DNA from: Euwallacea fornicatus
Lineage: Eukaryota; Arthropoda; Insecta; Coleoptera; Curculionidae
Assembly (NCBI RefSeq): GCF_040115645.1
Contig: NC_089554.1
Coordinates: 682,001-746,000, forward strand
Length of the DNA: 64,000 nt
Direction of reading: 5' to 3'
Shown: positions 22,429 to 35,985 of the stretch, in pieces
Numbering within the stretch: position 1 is the first letter of the stretch
How the letters are laid out: each line of letters opens with the position of its first letter
The notes under the pieces: generated by a model
The model's database searches: none
Seen by the model: only the letters and a program-made list of their open reading frames with translations
What the model was told of the DNA's origin: nothing
Made by a program: the position numbers and the translations under genes

Positions 22429-25400
22429 TTAAAAATGAAGGGAATAAATAAGAACGGAAATAAATTAAAGGTTTACACTAGAACGTGGTCAAAATGGTTT
22501 TTGCAAAATTAAAAAAATTTGTAACCATACACTAGAGACGGAGGGCAAAAAATCAGAAAAAATTTAGAAAATTAATAATTTATTCTGATTTAAATGTTAA
22601 ATTCTGCGCAATGAAACTATACTGGGATATATTCTCTTCAATGGAAAAAATTATATTTCCTCTCAACATCTTTGGCTTCGACTCTGCAATACTTTCTATA
22701 TTAGGAAACCACAAAGGTATAAATAAACTTTTTTACAAGATCTTCATGGAGTATACAACTTTTCTCCCTAATTCTTCGGGCAGAAAACAGCACTTGTAAT
22801 CCCTAGGGTAGAAAGTGCTACTTGTTGATACCGTCGACTTTGCATCGGGTCACCAGTTATTCGAGGGGCGTAATAGCAGCGCTTTCCTGGCGTGCTGTGC
22901 AAATAATTATTTCCTAAAATTATGATGGTACTCTACCACACGTAGGATATTTTTTCAACTCATACGATACATTTTTGTTTTAATTATTTTTAGCATTAAA
23001 AAAAATGCAATTTCGGAACCCCATCTGAGGCTCAAATGCATTGAAAATTAGACGTCCGACGCTATAGATTCATCAGTTTGTCCAAACATTAGCTATTTCT
23101 ATCGCATATTGCCATTCGAATCACGTGATTATATGAGCTAAATCTCATTTATCTACGTCGTGTCAGGTTTCAGTCAAAACGTGAAATATCCCTGCACGTT
23201 CCGTATTATTCATACTGTGCACAGTGACGTATTTTCACAAGTGTTACCATGATTTATTTCTCAGCTTTGTTTTAGTTTATTTTTTCGAACCATCCCGGGA
23301 TATATCAGATATGTTTCACGTGGAATATCTCGCCAAATTTGTGCTGTAAATTGCAATAAAATTTTATGTTCGCTCAAAATTGACGCAATGAGGTCAAAAT
23401 GTTCTTTGCGTCAAAGAAAAGTGCTTCCATCACAAATAACGCTTAATAATTCCTTCGATACGTGATGTACCTACTCTAAGAAACTTTTCACGTTTTGCTC
23501 CAGTTTTTTTCTTTGTTCTAGAGAAAGTTTAATGAAGTCACATTGGGGAGTTATTTGGAACACATCCAGATTATTCCTTATCTCTCTTATTTTCTGATTC
23601 TTTTAGGACCGGGTTTGTTATTTAATTTCAAAGGAAATTTATAGGCACCGCGGAAGGGCCAACGTTGCCTTTGCTCGTAAACATAGTTATTTACCCCCAA
23701 GTTTTAACTGGAAAACTCTGAGAAACTGAGTTACTGTACTAAGTTATATTTAGTTTCAGTTTTCGCATCTAAAAGCTTTACTTAATTGGATTACTCATTG
23801 CAATACTGCGTTTAATTACAATGAGTAATTATTGACTATTTTTTATTTCCTCGACAATTCCATAGCTAAAATTTTGAAGTTTTAAACAGTTTCAACCCAG
23901 ATATAACACCGGCATTTCGCCTTACTTTTACAACTTGTTCGGGAATTTTATTGTTGAGATTTTAAGGCAGATTTAATATTCGAGTCAGAAACCTTCGTGT
24001 AATTTGAATTCCCTAATTTTGCATTCATTTTGAAGGGGCTGAAAACCTCGCCAGCTCGAACGAAACAAGTTTGTGCAATTGTTTTAAGCTTTTTATGCCA
24101 TTAAAATACATATCTGCATTTCAACGAAAATTTAATAACGAAACAATGCCTCTGCTGCTCTATCCATGCCCGCTCAATATTTGAGCCTTTTTTTCTCTAT
24201 AACAAAAAAGCAAAATTATTCTCTTTCAGCTTCGTGTCAGCTGATGGGAGCGGAAACGTTAATATAACGTCGAACATTGCTAAAGAGACGATCTTTTATG
24301 ATTTTATTTTAGCAGTGGCATATTTGACGTTTATCTAGAAAGAGCAATTTAATAAAAATATATGGCCTGGAATAGTGTGGGGAAGACACTTTCCTCACAA
24401 TGGCCCCGCTGTAGTCTAATGGCTCTGAAAATCGATTTTTGAAATTTTAGAAGGCAGCGATTTTGTCTTTGGCCTTTAAGTATATGGTATGTCCTATCCT
24501 TATTTACTTAGTAAAACACAGTTATCTACACCGGAGAGGTCAAAATTACTTTGCAGCAACGTAATTACAGTGATAAAGTGGATAAGGATTAGGCAGTTCC
24601 CGGTTTTTACACCTCCTTGAGGTATTACAATTTTAATTCACGTCACCTCCTTTGATTTGAGTACCATGAAATTAATTTTAAAAATCTTCTTAAAGAGAGA
24701 AAAGAGATAAAAATAGCGTAAAAAATAAAAATGTACGAATTCATTATAGAGCTGGATAAGGTTAATTCAGTTTGTATGCATGAAGGTGTGAATTAATCAT
24801 ATAGACTGAGGCGCAACATGTTTCCAGAAACGAACGAAATCATTTCCTGAACACCTCGATAAGGCATTCAATATGCAATTTTCAGTCTTTTTTCTGAATA
24901 ATATGATATACTCTTTTTCATTTAAGGCCACTGGAAACCCACTATGCCCTTGCCCTTTCTATAACTTTGAATCGTAAACAATTCTTTATTAAGTCTGTAT
25001 CTTCGAATTCTCGTATTTAGCAGTTACAAACTGTGTCGAATTTTGATACCATTATGCTAATGGTGCGAAATGGTGTTCAATGGTCTCAAATTGGATACCA
25101 TTTCACCGTAAATTTGATGTTGTGACTAGATGGAATATAAATGAAAATTGGTTTACGATGCCTTGACACGAGGAGAATTAAAACAATTAGATAATATGTT
25201 TTTAACCGAGTGAGCCCGTAACTCGGGAATGAACAAAACGGCATTGGCTGAAATGCGCTCTTCGACTAATTCCTGAAGGTCTGATCATAAAACATGCATG
25301 AGAGTTCATCAATCACAAGACCATTTCGCACCGGTTTCCAAACATTTTCCTCAAGAAATTTCCGTGCTCCAATATATTCGAGCTTTATATTTCTTCAATT

Positions 25401-26664
25401 TTCTCTTGTTTTTAAAATAAATGGCAGTACAATGGCCAAAGTATAAACACAGACCCTTTTACCGAAAGCTGAAAGATACACATCAGAGAAAGCAGGCCAT
25501 AGTTTGAATGAAATGTGCCGATGATTTTTCTTCGCCTTATGTCCAAATCCTAAGACTTATTTTTCAAAACACTGGCAGCGGAAAAACCCATGTCACATGG
25601 GGGCATGTCTTGGGACATAAGGAATTTTTCACCATCATGTCTGTTTCAGTATACATTTCAATCATGTTATGAAATTGCCAAAAGCATTTACCCTGAATAG
25701 TTTTATTTGAAAAGCGTGGAATAAAAATTGGATCTTAAAAGCCCAATTTACACCTCAGTTTGTGGAATTACCTACCTTGATTTAACTGGAGTGCAACAAT
25801 AGATTTAGCCAGACCGGCCCTTGGGAGTAATTGCGATTACTTATTGAAAAAACATTATTCTTGTTAACACAGGCACATTTCTTTGTGGAAACGCTTGGGA
25901 GCTTTGTATCTCTACAGGGAGACAAATTTATTGGAGCAATAGATTCTGTTCGAAGTCGAGAAACGACCCTCGAGACATTCGTTTTTCGAGAAGTGAGATT
26001 ATTAAGCAAATTTACTGTGTTTTGTTAATATTGTTTTAAAGAGTTTGTTATCTATGGTAATTATTTTGCAAAGACTCATTAAAGGCGATTCATTAGCGAA
26101 TAAACTAAAAGCCATTTCGGAGAAAATTTGTAAAGAAAATTTCTATTGCACCGGGATCTCTTCCCAAAAACGGGTTTTTCTTAACTCTATAGGTAACTAA
26201 CGTAAACTTCAACGAGTCGAGACGAAAGTAATAATAAATATTCAGATTTCAGAGATACCGTTGTGTACAGTTTTTATTTTCTAAATGACCTCCGTTGGCC
26301 CTTCCATGAGGATGTTGCATCGACCTTTCATCTTCGTGAAAGCACCGGCTGCAGTCACTGTTCTTTTCGGTCATTATTTTCAAGGATTTAGCAAGTCTTC
26401 TTCAAGCACCACCATATCCTGAGTTCTCCAGTTTATCTTCTGCGATATCCAGATTCCTGAATTTCGGGTAGTTTGCAATGACAATAACGAACAGCGCCAA
26501 GGATTTTTTGAAACTACCCAATAAGATCATATTTTTAAAGTCTCTGTGACGATCTAACTGTACCTATTTGTATTTAATTTTACCTGTTTTTCTTCGGGGC
26601 TATTACAATTGAAAAATCAGTTTAGAGTTGGGGTTGTCAGTCTTAAACTTGAACCATTATCCAT
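22429..26664. other. Long gene-free stretch
   Basis: About 4.2 kb with no exon, RNA gene or complete transposon recognised. An inverted repeat lies at 25536-25622. At 26240-26480 the minus strand may hold a very eroded transposase C-terminus (a RANGGHLEN block at about 26280), too weak to call. An 82-bp region at 22800-22890 is somewhat G+C-richer without clear meaning. Confidence 0.4.
25536..25622. repeat. Inverted repeat / hairpin of about 87 bp
   Basis: CTTATGTCCAAATCCTAAGAC at the left pairs with GTCTTGGGACATAAG at the right with a small bulge. An inner palindrome CCCATGTCACATGGG lies near the right arm. It could fold as a branched hairpin; whether it is transcribed is unknown. Confidence 0.45.
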
Positions 26665-27508
26665 ACCGGCACGAAAATGTTCCTAGAAGTACCCCACATA
26701 TGGATGGCATTTTTTTGTTTAAAATTTGAGAGTACTACATTGATCTATTTTTACTGTGGAGCAGTTTTTAGTGAACACTTTTGGAGATTATGCGAACACG
26801 GAAAAGGTGGCTGGTCGATACGTGATTCAATACATTCATTTGAAAAGTCTTAATCCATCCGTCATTAAAGTGGAGTTAGATTCTGGTCTGGAGTAATCTG
26901 GTCTTTCGTTAAAAACGGTAAAAAATTGGGTGACAGAGTTTAAACGCGGTCGTTCAAGCTACCAAGTCGAACCCTCCAGTGGTCGCCCCGGTAAGGTGAC
27001 GGCGTCAGTTTTTTTGGATGCACGTGACATAATTTTTATTCATCATATCGCTAGAAGAACAACAATAAACGGGGAATATTATACAAATTTGTCGCAAGAG
27101 AAAGAAATTAGGAAAAAACGACCACATTTAACAAAAAGAAATTCTTGTTTCTTCAAGACAATGCATTAGTCCATATTTCCGTTATGGCGATGACCAAAAT
27201 CAATCAACTTAGTTTCGAACTTTTTCCTTATCCGCCCTATTCGCCAAATTTAGCTCCCTCAGATTATTTTTTATTTCCCAACTTGAAAAAAAGACTCGTC
27301 GGAAAGGAATTTGCCAATAGTGAAGAGGTTAATGCCTATTTTAAAACATTTGAAGCTTATTACTATAAACAGTGAATAAAAGCCATAGGAATGTTGCTAG
27401 GAAAAGTGTGTCATTCACGAAGGAGACTATGTTGAATAATAATGTAATTTTTAACATTCTTTTTTCTTTAAGCGTTAGGTTCAGTACTTCTGGAACTATC
27501 CTAGTAGT
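26665..27508. mobile_element. Internally deleted mariner
   Basis: The left end around 26671-26692 (GTTCCTAGAAGTACC) corresponds to the right end reversed (GTTCCAGAAGTACTGAAC, about 27480-27506, outermost CTAGTA). The exact outer bases are uncertain on the left. At about 840 bp it is roughly two thirds of a normal mariner; the missing third is from the middle of the transposase gene. Confidence 0.65.
26795..27440 (+). pseudogene. mariner transposase (DD34D type), central deletion
   Basis: The N-terminal helix-turn-helix region runs from about 26815 (RYVIQYIHLKSLNPS) through VKNWVTEFKRG to the linker SSGRPGK (about 26990). The frame then jumps straight to ASVFLDARDIIFIHH and INGEYYTNL, which belong after the first catalytic Asp, so the second helix-turn-helix region and first Asp are deleted. 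A frameshift near 27150 leads into FLQDNALVHISVMAM (second Asp) and YPPYSPNLAPSDYFLF (third Asp). An in-frame stop lies in the N-terminal part. It resembles a different mariner lineage from the copy at 15651. Confidence 0.85.
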
Positions 27509-27509
27509 T

Positions 27510-29300
27510 GTGAAAACTCTTCACCACAGCAAATTCTTATGCTTGGAAAGGCTTCGCGAAAGTATGCAATCAGTCGTTCATCATTTAAATGCTGCATTTC
27601 ACCGATGTCGATATTACCAGGATGGGTGTCTACGATTAACCATGACGCGAAAAAGTTGTTTTCTATAATTTTCATGTGAAATAAAAGTTTTATTTGCAAC
27701 ACCCCAATTTTTTCTGCTACACCTGCTTTGATAGCCCCGCTTAAATAACACAATATGGCTTTTAGAATTTATAAATATCCTGTTATTGTTTTCATGAATA
27801 GTCGCTATTATTATCCGCTAATATAAAATTTTAACTGAATATAAAAAGACCAATTTAACCAAGGATCGTGCCACTAAAACAAATTTCCACTGCACGTTTG
27901 TACTGCCACGTACCCCAAATACATTTCAGCAACAGCTGTTCCAAAACACATGTTTTGTTTACTACTAAAGGATTATTTAGCAGAAAAACATTTTGCTATT
28001 CGACAATGCGAAAACTGCATTAGAAAGCATATTTATTTTCTTATCTAATACGAGATAAGAAAGTTATTAATTTTTAATTTTACATAATGGTGCTATTGTT
28101 ATGCATTATCAATAAAAAAATTATTTTGTTTTAAAATCAATCAAGTAATCAATAGATGTAATAAAATTTAATCAAACTGTTTATTTTGAGGGTATCTTGG
28201 ATTTTAAGAAATAACCAAAATTTAACATGCAAATACAAAAAAATTAAAAAATTATAGGTGGTTTTACAGGAATGCTCCTGGGTGTATTAACGCTTTTAAT
28301 AAGGCCCTGACAAACTATATTAAAAATAGTTTTAACATTAAAAAAATATATATTTCGGTGTATGCTTAGGAATATCAAAGTAAAGGGTATTCTATTTCCT
28401 TTGTTATCTGGATAAAAATCGAGAGTGACAGACCGACTGGCGTCTCGCAGCAACTAAATCAAGGATGTCCTCCCATCCAACAAATCGTCTCATTATCTTC
28501 TGTAGGCATTATAGAGAAATTGGGGGCAAATCGTCGGGGAAGTCTATTTCGAATTGGTCCATTTCACTTTTGACCTTTTTTTTCGTTTTTTCTTGCCCTA
28601 GGCAGTGGTTTGGAAAATTACTTCTTTGGCTTTAATGTCTTATACGGGCTGCAGACATGAATGATACATTGTTTCATTAATAGTGTGACCCATTTCGACA
28701 TCCATTTCACTTTCGGAAAACTTCTCAATTAACGAGGGTTCTTAAACGGAAACTTACTAAAAGCGTTTCGTTTTAGCCAGATTAGGTTATTAACACACTG
28801 CAACACAATGAAGTTTTAATTTTTTACAGTATTATGAAACCAATTTGTGAGAGGTTACTCATATCATCTCAGGTTACTATACAGGCTTTTTTATATCAGT
28901 TCTGGCTGCTATGGAAAACATTAGACCCTATACTCACTTCATCTTCACAAAACTTATTAGTAAGACATTCTCTCATGTCAATGTAGTTTTCCATATTACC
29001 TATCCACTAAATCCTATAAATTAAGCTAGATTATTTAGCAATTTTAGAATTACTACAGATATTCTTTTAGGTCCATATTGGATAATCGCGTCTCCATGTC
29101 ACCTTTGATTACTGATGAATCGGGTTTCATTTCATAATTATGTAGTTCTACGAGAGCTGACTGTCGAAATCTCATTAATCAAACTTCAATCTTTAGTTAT
29201 CTTAAATCTACAGTTTCAATGCGATACTTATATTGTAGACACAGTAAATTTTAAAAATTGATAATTTGTTTAAACAATGGAATTAAACTGAGAAAATTTT
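27510..29300. other. No gene recognised
   Basis: A+T-rich. Minus-strand open frames at 27496-27753 and 28244-28453 show no recognisable family. Confidence 0.4.
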
Positions 29301-29309
29301 CATGCAATG

Positions 29310-30300
29310 ATTTTTTACCATCCCAAAAACAATTATCTCAACAAGAATGTCTCGTCAAGTTGTTTTCTGATTTCGTCAATGCAATGCCACATCAGTCGAA
29401 AATTTTTCGTTGGTATGGAGAATTCAAACGTGGGTGGATGAGTTTTATCAAGGACCCAAGGGCAAGTGTTCCAAAAACGACAGTCGCTCAGGAAAAAACA
29501 AGTCGGTGCGCAAGCGCATCAAGGAAGGTGAACATTTGAGATATCACAAGAATGAGAAACATTTGCAAATTTTAAAGACTTAATTTTAAAAATTTTGTAT
29601 GAAGATTTGGTTGTAACAAAATTACTGTCCCTTTGGGTACCACATCTGTTCAGCGAAGAAGACAAAGAAGGTTGGGTAAATTAATGTCAAAAAATTCTAA
29701 ACCGTTTAAACGCAGGAAACGCTAAAATCGTGTACGACATAGTCAATCGTGATGCATCATGGATTTACTCATATTAACCCGAAAATAGACGTCGGTCGTC
29801 TGTTTGAGTGTTCCACAGTGAAGAAAAACTAACAAAAGTAATCCATTCTCGTAGTGGGTCCAAAAAGGAAATCGCGGTATTTGTTTTAAAAGCAAGTGAT
29901 GTAGTAAAACTCCCCTGCAAGATCAAAGAACTGATACTGTCGATTGGTATACAACCATTTCTGTCGGAAGTCATCACAGAGCTTAGAAAAACCAAACCAA
30001 AAAACGAATTATCATCTTTCACCAAGATAATGTAAGTGCTTTCACAGCTCACAAGATAATAGAATTTTTAATGTAACAGAACGTCGAATTATTAGAGTAT
30101 CCTCCGTACTGGCCCGACTTAAGTCCCAACGATTTCTTTAGTTTTTCGAAAATTAACAATGGAGTGCGTGGTCAAAGGTTCCAGTTGCCGGACAGAAGCA
30201 GTCAACGCTTTCAAAAATATACTGTTTTGTGTCAGCTCTATATGCAAAACTTAAAACATAGCCGTCGTAGTATATATTATTGCGTGTGATACAACTGCAA
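29310..30300 (+). pseudogene. mariner-family transposase, heavily decayed
   Basis: The N-terminal region LSQQECLVKLFSDFVNAM (about 29335) and IFRWYGEFKRGWMSF match the first helix-turn-helix domain. Later blocks, in shifting frames, include a NAKIVYDIV-like stretch and DASWIY (about 29720-29770, first Asp), TKRQSSVCVF (about 29785), KTKPKNELSSFTKIM (about 29990), NVELLEYPPYWPDLSPNDFF (about 30083, third Asp intact) and FKNILFCVSS at the end. At least six frameshifts or stops. No matching TIRs were found, so boundaries are approximate. The lineage differs from both other mariners here. Confidence 0.75.
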
Positions 30301-33300
30301 CGAGATTCGACTGATGAGCTATATATTCACAAAAAAAGAGTAAAGTTATTTGAAGATTTGGAAGCCATCGGATCGTTATCATAATTTATTTTATGGCTCA
30401 TTCCTTTATGTGTATATTTTCCGACCAATATCAATTGTTAGATGATTCAACCCAGTTGTAGCGAGGCGACAAATCAGATATTCAAAATCCGAACTATTAA
30501 TCCGCATAATCGGGTGTTTTTTTAACTTTAGGGGTTCTCCCTGATCTTCATGGAGAATATTTTTTAAAAAATGTCTTTAAAATCTATCTATTGGGTTATT
30601 CCAACGCCGTAAAGAAAATTTAAAAAATAGTCCACGCATAATAAAAGTAAATTAAAGCTGAGTAACTTGTTTTAGAAATATTTTTATAATTACTCATGAT
30701 AGTTATACGAGTTAGTCAGTGATTTCAAGTTATTCTAGTGTTCTCTTTCTTTCATCTCTCATCACCTTGATAACCTGACAGATTAAATATTATATTAAAC
30801 AGAAGATAATTTAATCCTTTATCTAGAATGCTTTGGTTATTAGTTAATCTATGTATATTAACCAGAATTAACATACTAAAACCGATGAAATCATCAGTTC
30901 AATTACATAGTACGTATGTATCCAGACGATTTAAAAGCGATTTGTCCACTTCGAAAATTCTATTCTGGGACTATTCTATCTCGAAAATTGATCTAACCTA
31001 GAACTGAATTAACCAGTATTAACTTTTGCTCAGATTAAAAAAAATCGCTGACAATGAAGATGTGATGTAAAACGTAAGCTCGTCGATAATGAACCTTGGC
31101 TTCATTTAATGGCTCCGTTTCCGACCCGGTTAACAAGGGTTTGTGGTAATCTTACGTATCCCCGCACGTTTAGCTTTTAGCATACGAACATTTCGATAAC
31201 TTCCAGTTTTTTACAATACAGAAATGTATAGACTTTGTGCTCGTTTCAGCACTATTTAGACAGCATACTATTTTGTCTTACAATGGGCTGATAATGCATT
31301 CGTTAGGGTTTGCCTTCATACTTAAATAAAATATAGTATAACTTAACGAAATACAGCATCAATATGAAATAAAAAGAGGTTGAACTGAAATAATAAAAAA
31401 GATCGATCGTTCTTTTAGGTGGGGTGAGTTCTAAAGCAAAATAAATATAAATGAAACAATATAAAAGGGAAGGTCAAATAAATATAGATTGGTAAATAAC
31501 AATTACTTGATTTCCCATCCTGAATCTTCGAAAGCAATTTGTGACCTTTTGCCGTATTATATAATTTAACCGCGAGCTTTAAAGCTTCTGAAAGCTAAAT
31601 GAGTATTTGCACAAGGGAGGAAAATGCACTGTTATTCACGTGATAATTTGAGGCTCGGTACTTAGCGGAGGATATTAAGACTCAACGGAATAAAAACCAT
31701 TTTGTAAAGTTACTTAAAAAAAAAGCAGGTATTATTTGAACAAAGGCGGGCACCCAGTCATATCAAGGACCAGCGGGAATAAAAGTTTTTTCCTCCCTAG
31801 AGTGCAAAAATGCCGTGTTTTAGCCTCAAATGAAGGAGAAAAGTTAGAACAAATATGGATACTAAGGGACGTCTAAATATGGGTATTTCCCAAAATGGCA
31901 CGAGGAATGGGTAAAATAAAAGTGAGCGATTTGAAAAATCGCATTATGAACGCTACAAATTTTTACCACAAAAACGCGTGCGCAAGATAATTTTCTTTTC
32001 TTCCATTCTGGAACGGAACAAGAAAGACAAAGCAGACCAGGTTTTGCAAATTTTCATTGAAAATGCGAAATTCATATACATAAACCTATTGAAACTCATC
32101 ATTACTTACCATATTTTTGAACTCAAAATGACTCTGTAATCAGAAGGATATTTTCATGGAACTTCTTAATTAATAAAAAAAAAAACCAATGTGCTTGCAA
32201 AGCAAAGAGAGCAAAAAGGAGCTTCTAAAAAGCACTCTGGAATCATTTCTAGATTAATTATTGGCGAACAACAAAGAAGAAGGAAAATAAATAATAGTTG
32301 AAGGACTGAGGGCGCTTCCCGATTACTTCCTAATGCAAAAATAATATTGCGCTCGTGAGAACCTAAACCAATAAAGTGCTTTTATGTGCTGGCACGTATT
32401 GATTTGTTGTCAAGTGGAGTGTAATGTATCGTTAAATTGAGAAAGGTGATTTGCCCTGTTCGTGGTTCACGCCAGACTTTAAAATAGGTCGAAAGGTATA
32501 TACGTGTGTAGTTTGTTTGCACAAAACCCTTCATTATGTGGGCAAACATGCTTTGCAATGACAGAAAAATTAAACTTACCACGGACATCAATCGAAATAT
32601 TTTCAGTGAAATGTCAACAACCTATGCTGAGAGTGGAACAGAGAAAGTAAACCCTCATCATTCTTTTTGCCTATGATTTTCCATCATACATAAATGGATG
32701 CTCTCTTGATTATCAATTGCTTTTTTTCAGAAAATACATAATATTATTTAATTTTTTTTCTTGAAGCACCATCATGAAGGACTCTTCGGCAAACTAATTT
32801 GCAAATCAAATATTCATTAACTCGAGAATATGCTAAATTGCTCCCTTCGGCTTCGTTTAAAGAGGAACCCTAAATCAATCCCGTTCCCTGACAATAAGGA
32901 AAAATTGTAATTTTTCGTCGTTTAAGAAATGTTTTAAGCTGCTCGCTCGGGGTCTGCATTTTTGCGGCACTAATTCCATCTTAAAATTGCGTCCCCTTGA
33001 ATTTCCCGATTTTCTTTTATCTTTCGGTCCTCAAATAAAGACCTTAAAGAAATTGGAAAAAAGCTACAGGATAAACTGCAGATTTACCTAACGGGCTCCA
33101 AATATTTCTGTTGGGGGAGTTTAAGGGCTTTTAAATGTGTTTACATAGTTTGAACGAATCCTAAATAAGAAACGACACTATATGGGAAATTTTTCAGAGA
33201 TAGTGTAGAAGGGCAAAGAAGGGTTTCAGATAAATAGTGTTCTGTTTAGAACGTGATGTTTGCAGCCTATCAGTAATCCGCAGAAAAGGATAATTGAGAG

Positions 33301-33389
33301 ATAAATTTATTTAGAAATGAAGTCCTGCTTAAATATACTACTAACCATAAAAATTGCAATACTTAGAAATAATGCTCATATGTGCTTTA
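30301..33389. other. Long gene-free stretch
   Basis: About 3.1 kb, A+T-rich, with no exon-like frame, RNA gene or transposon end recognised on either strand. Confidence 0.4.
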
Positions 33390-33419
33390 ATGAAACTCGG
33401 TAAATATATTGAAAATAGT

Positions 33420-33862
33420 CTATAAAAGAAATGATGTTATTCTCAAGCGAGCTGAAGTCCAAAAAGTCTTTAAACTTTGAATAACGTATATAACCTTCTT
33501 GTGAATTTGTACCCTCAGAAACTCATCTGGACATGTTTTTAAGCAAATGGTCGATTTCCGCTTGAGGCAATGCAATCTAGATAACTTGATATGCCTTTCG
33601 TAACTCTGCTAAAGCACGTCATGGGTTCTCCAAGGTAGTAACTTTTCTTCCTATCATGTCCCATACGTGTTCTATGGAGGAAAAATCAGGAAACCGCGAG
33701 GGCCAAAGAAACACATTAACATTGCAACGTTGTAGATGAGCCCTAGTTATACGGGCAATATTTGGGCGTGCATTGTGTTGCTGAAAAAGCACGTTTCCAA
33801 TATGTTGAATGTATGGTATAGCTATTAGCGTTAACACTTCCTGCATGTAAGGCACGGCGTTA
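33420..33862 (-). pseudogene. Tc1-like transposase, C-terminal part (copy A)
   Basis: Leftward from 33862: LYNAVPYMQEVL, then FQQHNARPNIARITRAHL (second catalytic Asp replaced by His), VFLWPSRFPDFSSIEHVWD (Glu of the DD34E triad present), GRKVTTLENP, a TGA, RALAELRKAYQVI, a TAG, EIDHLLKNMSR, another TGA, and VSEGTNSQEGYIRY. Both TGA codons sit where relatives usually have Arg and recur at the same positions in copy B. The upstream half lies beyond the nested insertion and is missing or unrecognisable. Confidence 0.8.
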
Positions 33863-34380
33863 TACAGGGTGTCCCATTTAAAGCTGTGATGAAAGATCAC
33901 TCAAAAAGAATACCTTGTATGAAAAAAGGTTTCAGATAAAAGTTATCCGGTAAAGAGGAAAATATGTCATGAAAATAGCGACTTTTAGCAAAAACGTCAT
34001 TTTAAGGTTATTTCAAGGGCAACTTTTTTTTCTAATGACAACGCCGTATTTTTTCACAGATCTCCAAAAAATTAATATGTTTTATTTGAACAATTTTTCT
34101 ATTGGAGATTTTGCTGCAGAGTTATCCTTGATTTTTGTCCAATTTTTGAGGAAGTCGCAATTATTGCATTTTTTTTTATTTTGCAATGTATATTGTGTTT
34201 AAGACTCATAACTATCGTTCTATCTAATCAAAAACCAATATTTTCTTAAATTTTCTCTTGTTAGAGTCTACATTATAACAAGGTCTACAGGAAACAGATA
34301 TTCCTTTTTCGACAATCAATCTAATGGTTTTGTGTGAAATTATTAAAAAAAAAAAATTATTTCAAAATTTAATAATTGAA

Positions 34381-35985
34381 ATGGATCGCCACACTTAGGA
34401 TGAAAAATTAGAAATATTTTTTTTATGGAGAGGCTGGAAGAAATGTTAGTCGGACAGTAGCACTTTATGCTAAAAATTTCCGGATGGAAGAGTTCCCCGT
34501 TGGACGGCTTTCAACAGTGTCATTAAAAATTCCAAAGAAACGAAAACGTTAGAAACAAAAAACCCAATCGCTCCCGAAGTGCAACACATGAAGACAATCA
34601 AATAGTAGTTCCTGCAGCTGTTGCCTTTGATTGTCATGTAAGTCGTCGTGAAATTTCTACTCACTCAGGAATATCAAAGACGAGTGTCCAAAAGATTTTA
34701 AAAGTGAGTAAATACCATCCTCATCACATTTCTTTACATCAGGAAGTCCACGGAACAAATTTTGAAAACGGAATAAATTTTTCTAATTGGGCAAGGCAGC
34801 AATTAAATCAAAATGCAAATTTCTTCTCCAACGTTTTGTTTTAGGAGGAATCCACATTCACAAACCACGGCGCAGTGAATCGTCATAATCTGCATTTTTG
34901 GAGCGCTGTTAACCCATACTAGCTTAGAGAAGTTGAACATCAAAAGCTCATTACTTTGGCAACCATGGTCAGTGAATGTATGTTGATGTATTATTGGGGA
35001 ATACTTAATTGTACCTTTCTTCATTGAAAAACTTGAATACAGAAATATACCACAATTCTTTCTATAATAATATTCCGGAATACATACAAACTACAGAGCA
35101 AAGAACTTTAAGACGAATTATAAAAAATTCGTCACCCGGATAATCCACTGTACCACCCTTCCAACGAAGCGCTATACGAAAAAACTAACATGACAAAAAT
35201 TTCAGACAGACTATTACAAATACAAAAAAAGTGGAAAGACAAAGAGAAAAACTGGGTCATCGTTGTTGGACTGTGCATTGACCGACAGACTAGAAGCTCA
35301 CGTTACCTCACACCGGGCACAACTCTGATTGAACCCTACCAAGACATAGACTAGATGTGGGATGTTTGATGTGCCTGATATGCTTACACTTTTGTTCGGT
35401 GCTGTGAAGGTTGGATGTTGGTTGGTCTACTGGGTGTGATTGGTGCTGGTGGTTTTGGGGTGATTGTTGTGGATGATACTGTTTTTGAGGTTACGATTAC
35501 TATCATTATAACACTTGTAAATACCAACATGGGCAGAAAAGCCACGTAGGCCGATAGCCTCTTCTTATTTAAGAAGGAATTATATTGTTTGTTTGTTTTG
35601 TAATATTCCGGAATTGTTAGAAAACGTTCCAGTTGCGATCAGACGGGTGATGTGACATCTGCGTGACGGTTGTCCAGCCCATTTTTCTAGAAAATGTCGT
35701 GAGGTTCTGGATGAAAGATAGCAGATCGATTGATTGGACGGGGCGGTCCAGGGAACTGGTCTACTATGTCGCTTGATCTGACTTTACCAGATTTTTTTTC
35801 TGGGGTTTTTTAAAGGACAAAGTTTATGACGAAGTCCCAACAACTGCAGACGACATGGAAAGAATTGAAAATGTGTGTCAATTGATAAGCGGGGAGATGT
35901 TGCGCAGAGTAAACAATTCGTTTCGAATGAGAGTTGAGACGTGTTTGGAGCACGAAAGACATTTTTTTGAAAATTTGCTTTCATA
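34381..35985 (+). pseudogene. Tc1/mariner-superfamily transposase of E6, frameshifted and interrupted
   Basis: The N-terminus begins MDRHT, stop, DEKLEIFFLWRGWKK. The middle contains KTSVQKILK-like and WARQQLNQNANFFSNVLF stretches (34690-34845). The first catalytic site is damaged: a stop and Glu precede ESTFTNHGAVNRHN (about 34850). After SLNVCW- and GPFFIE-like blocks (34970-35030) the gene is cut at 35081 by the LINE-like insert and resumes at 35615 with LLENVPVAIRRVM. The second Asp is in RDGCPAHFSRKCREVLDE; the third region is garbled. The last 60 residues (FFKDKVYDEVPTTADDMERI to FFENLLS, ending 35985) are well kept. It needs several frame changes, so it is inactive. Confidence 0.8.
35082..35600 (+). 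mobile_element. LINE-like 3' fragment with 14-bp target-site duplication
   Basis: 519 bp bounded by an exact direct repeat TAATATTCCGGAAT (35068-35081 and 35601-35614). The right end finishes in a T/G-rich tail with tandem GTTT units, as many non-LTR retrotransposons do. The left part has a weak RTLRRIIKNSS-like frame. Its removal with one repeat restores continuity of the surrounding transposase. It is 5'-truncated and non-coding; the clade cannot be assigned. Confidence 0.75.

Noticed and set aside
26240..26480. Minus-strand RANGGHLEN block as a transposase C-terminus
   Set aside because: Only about ten residues fit, with no TIRs or other catalytic blocks; left as a note in the gene-free stretch.
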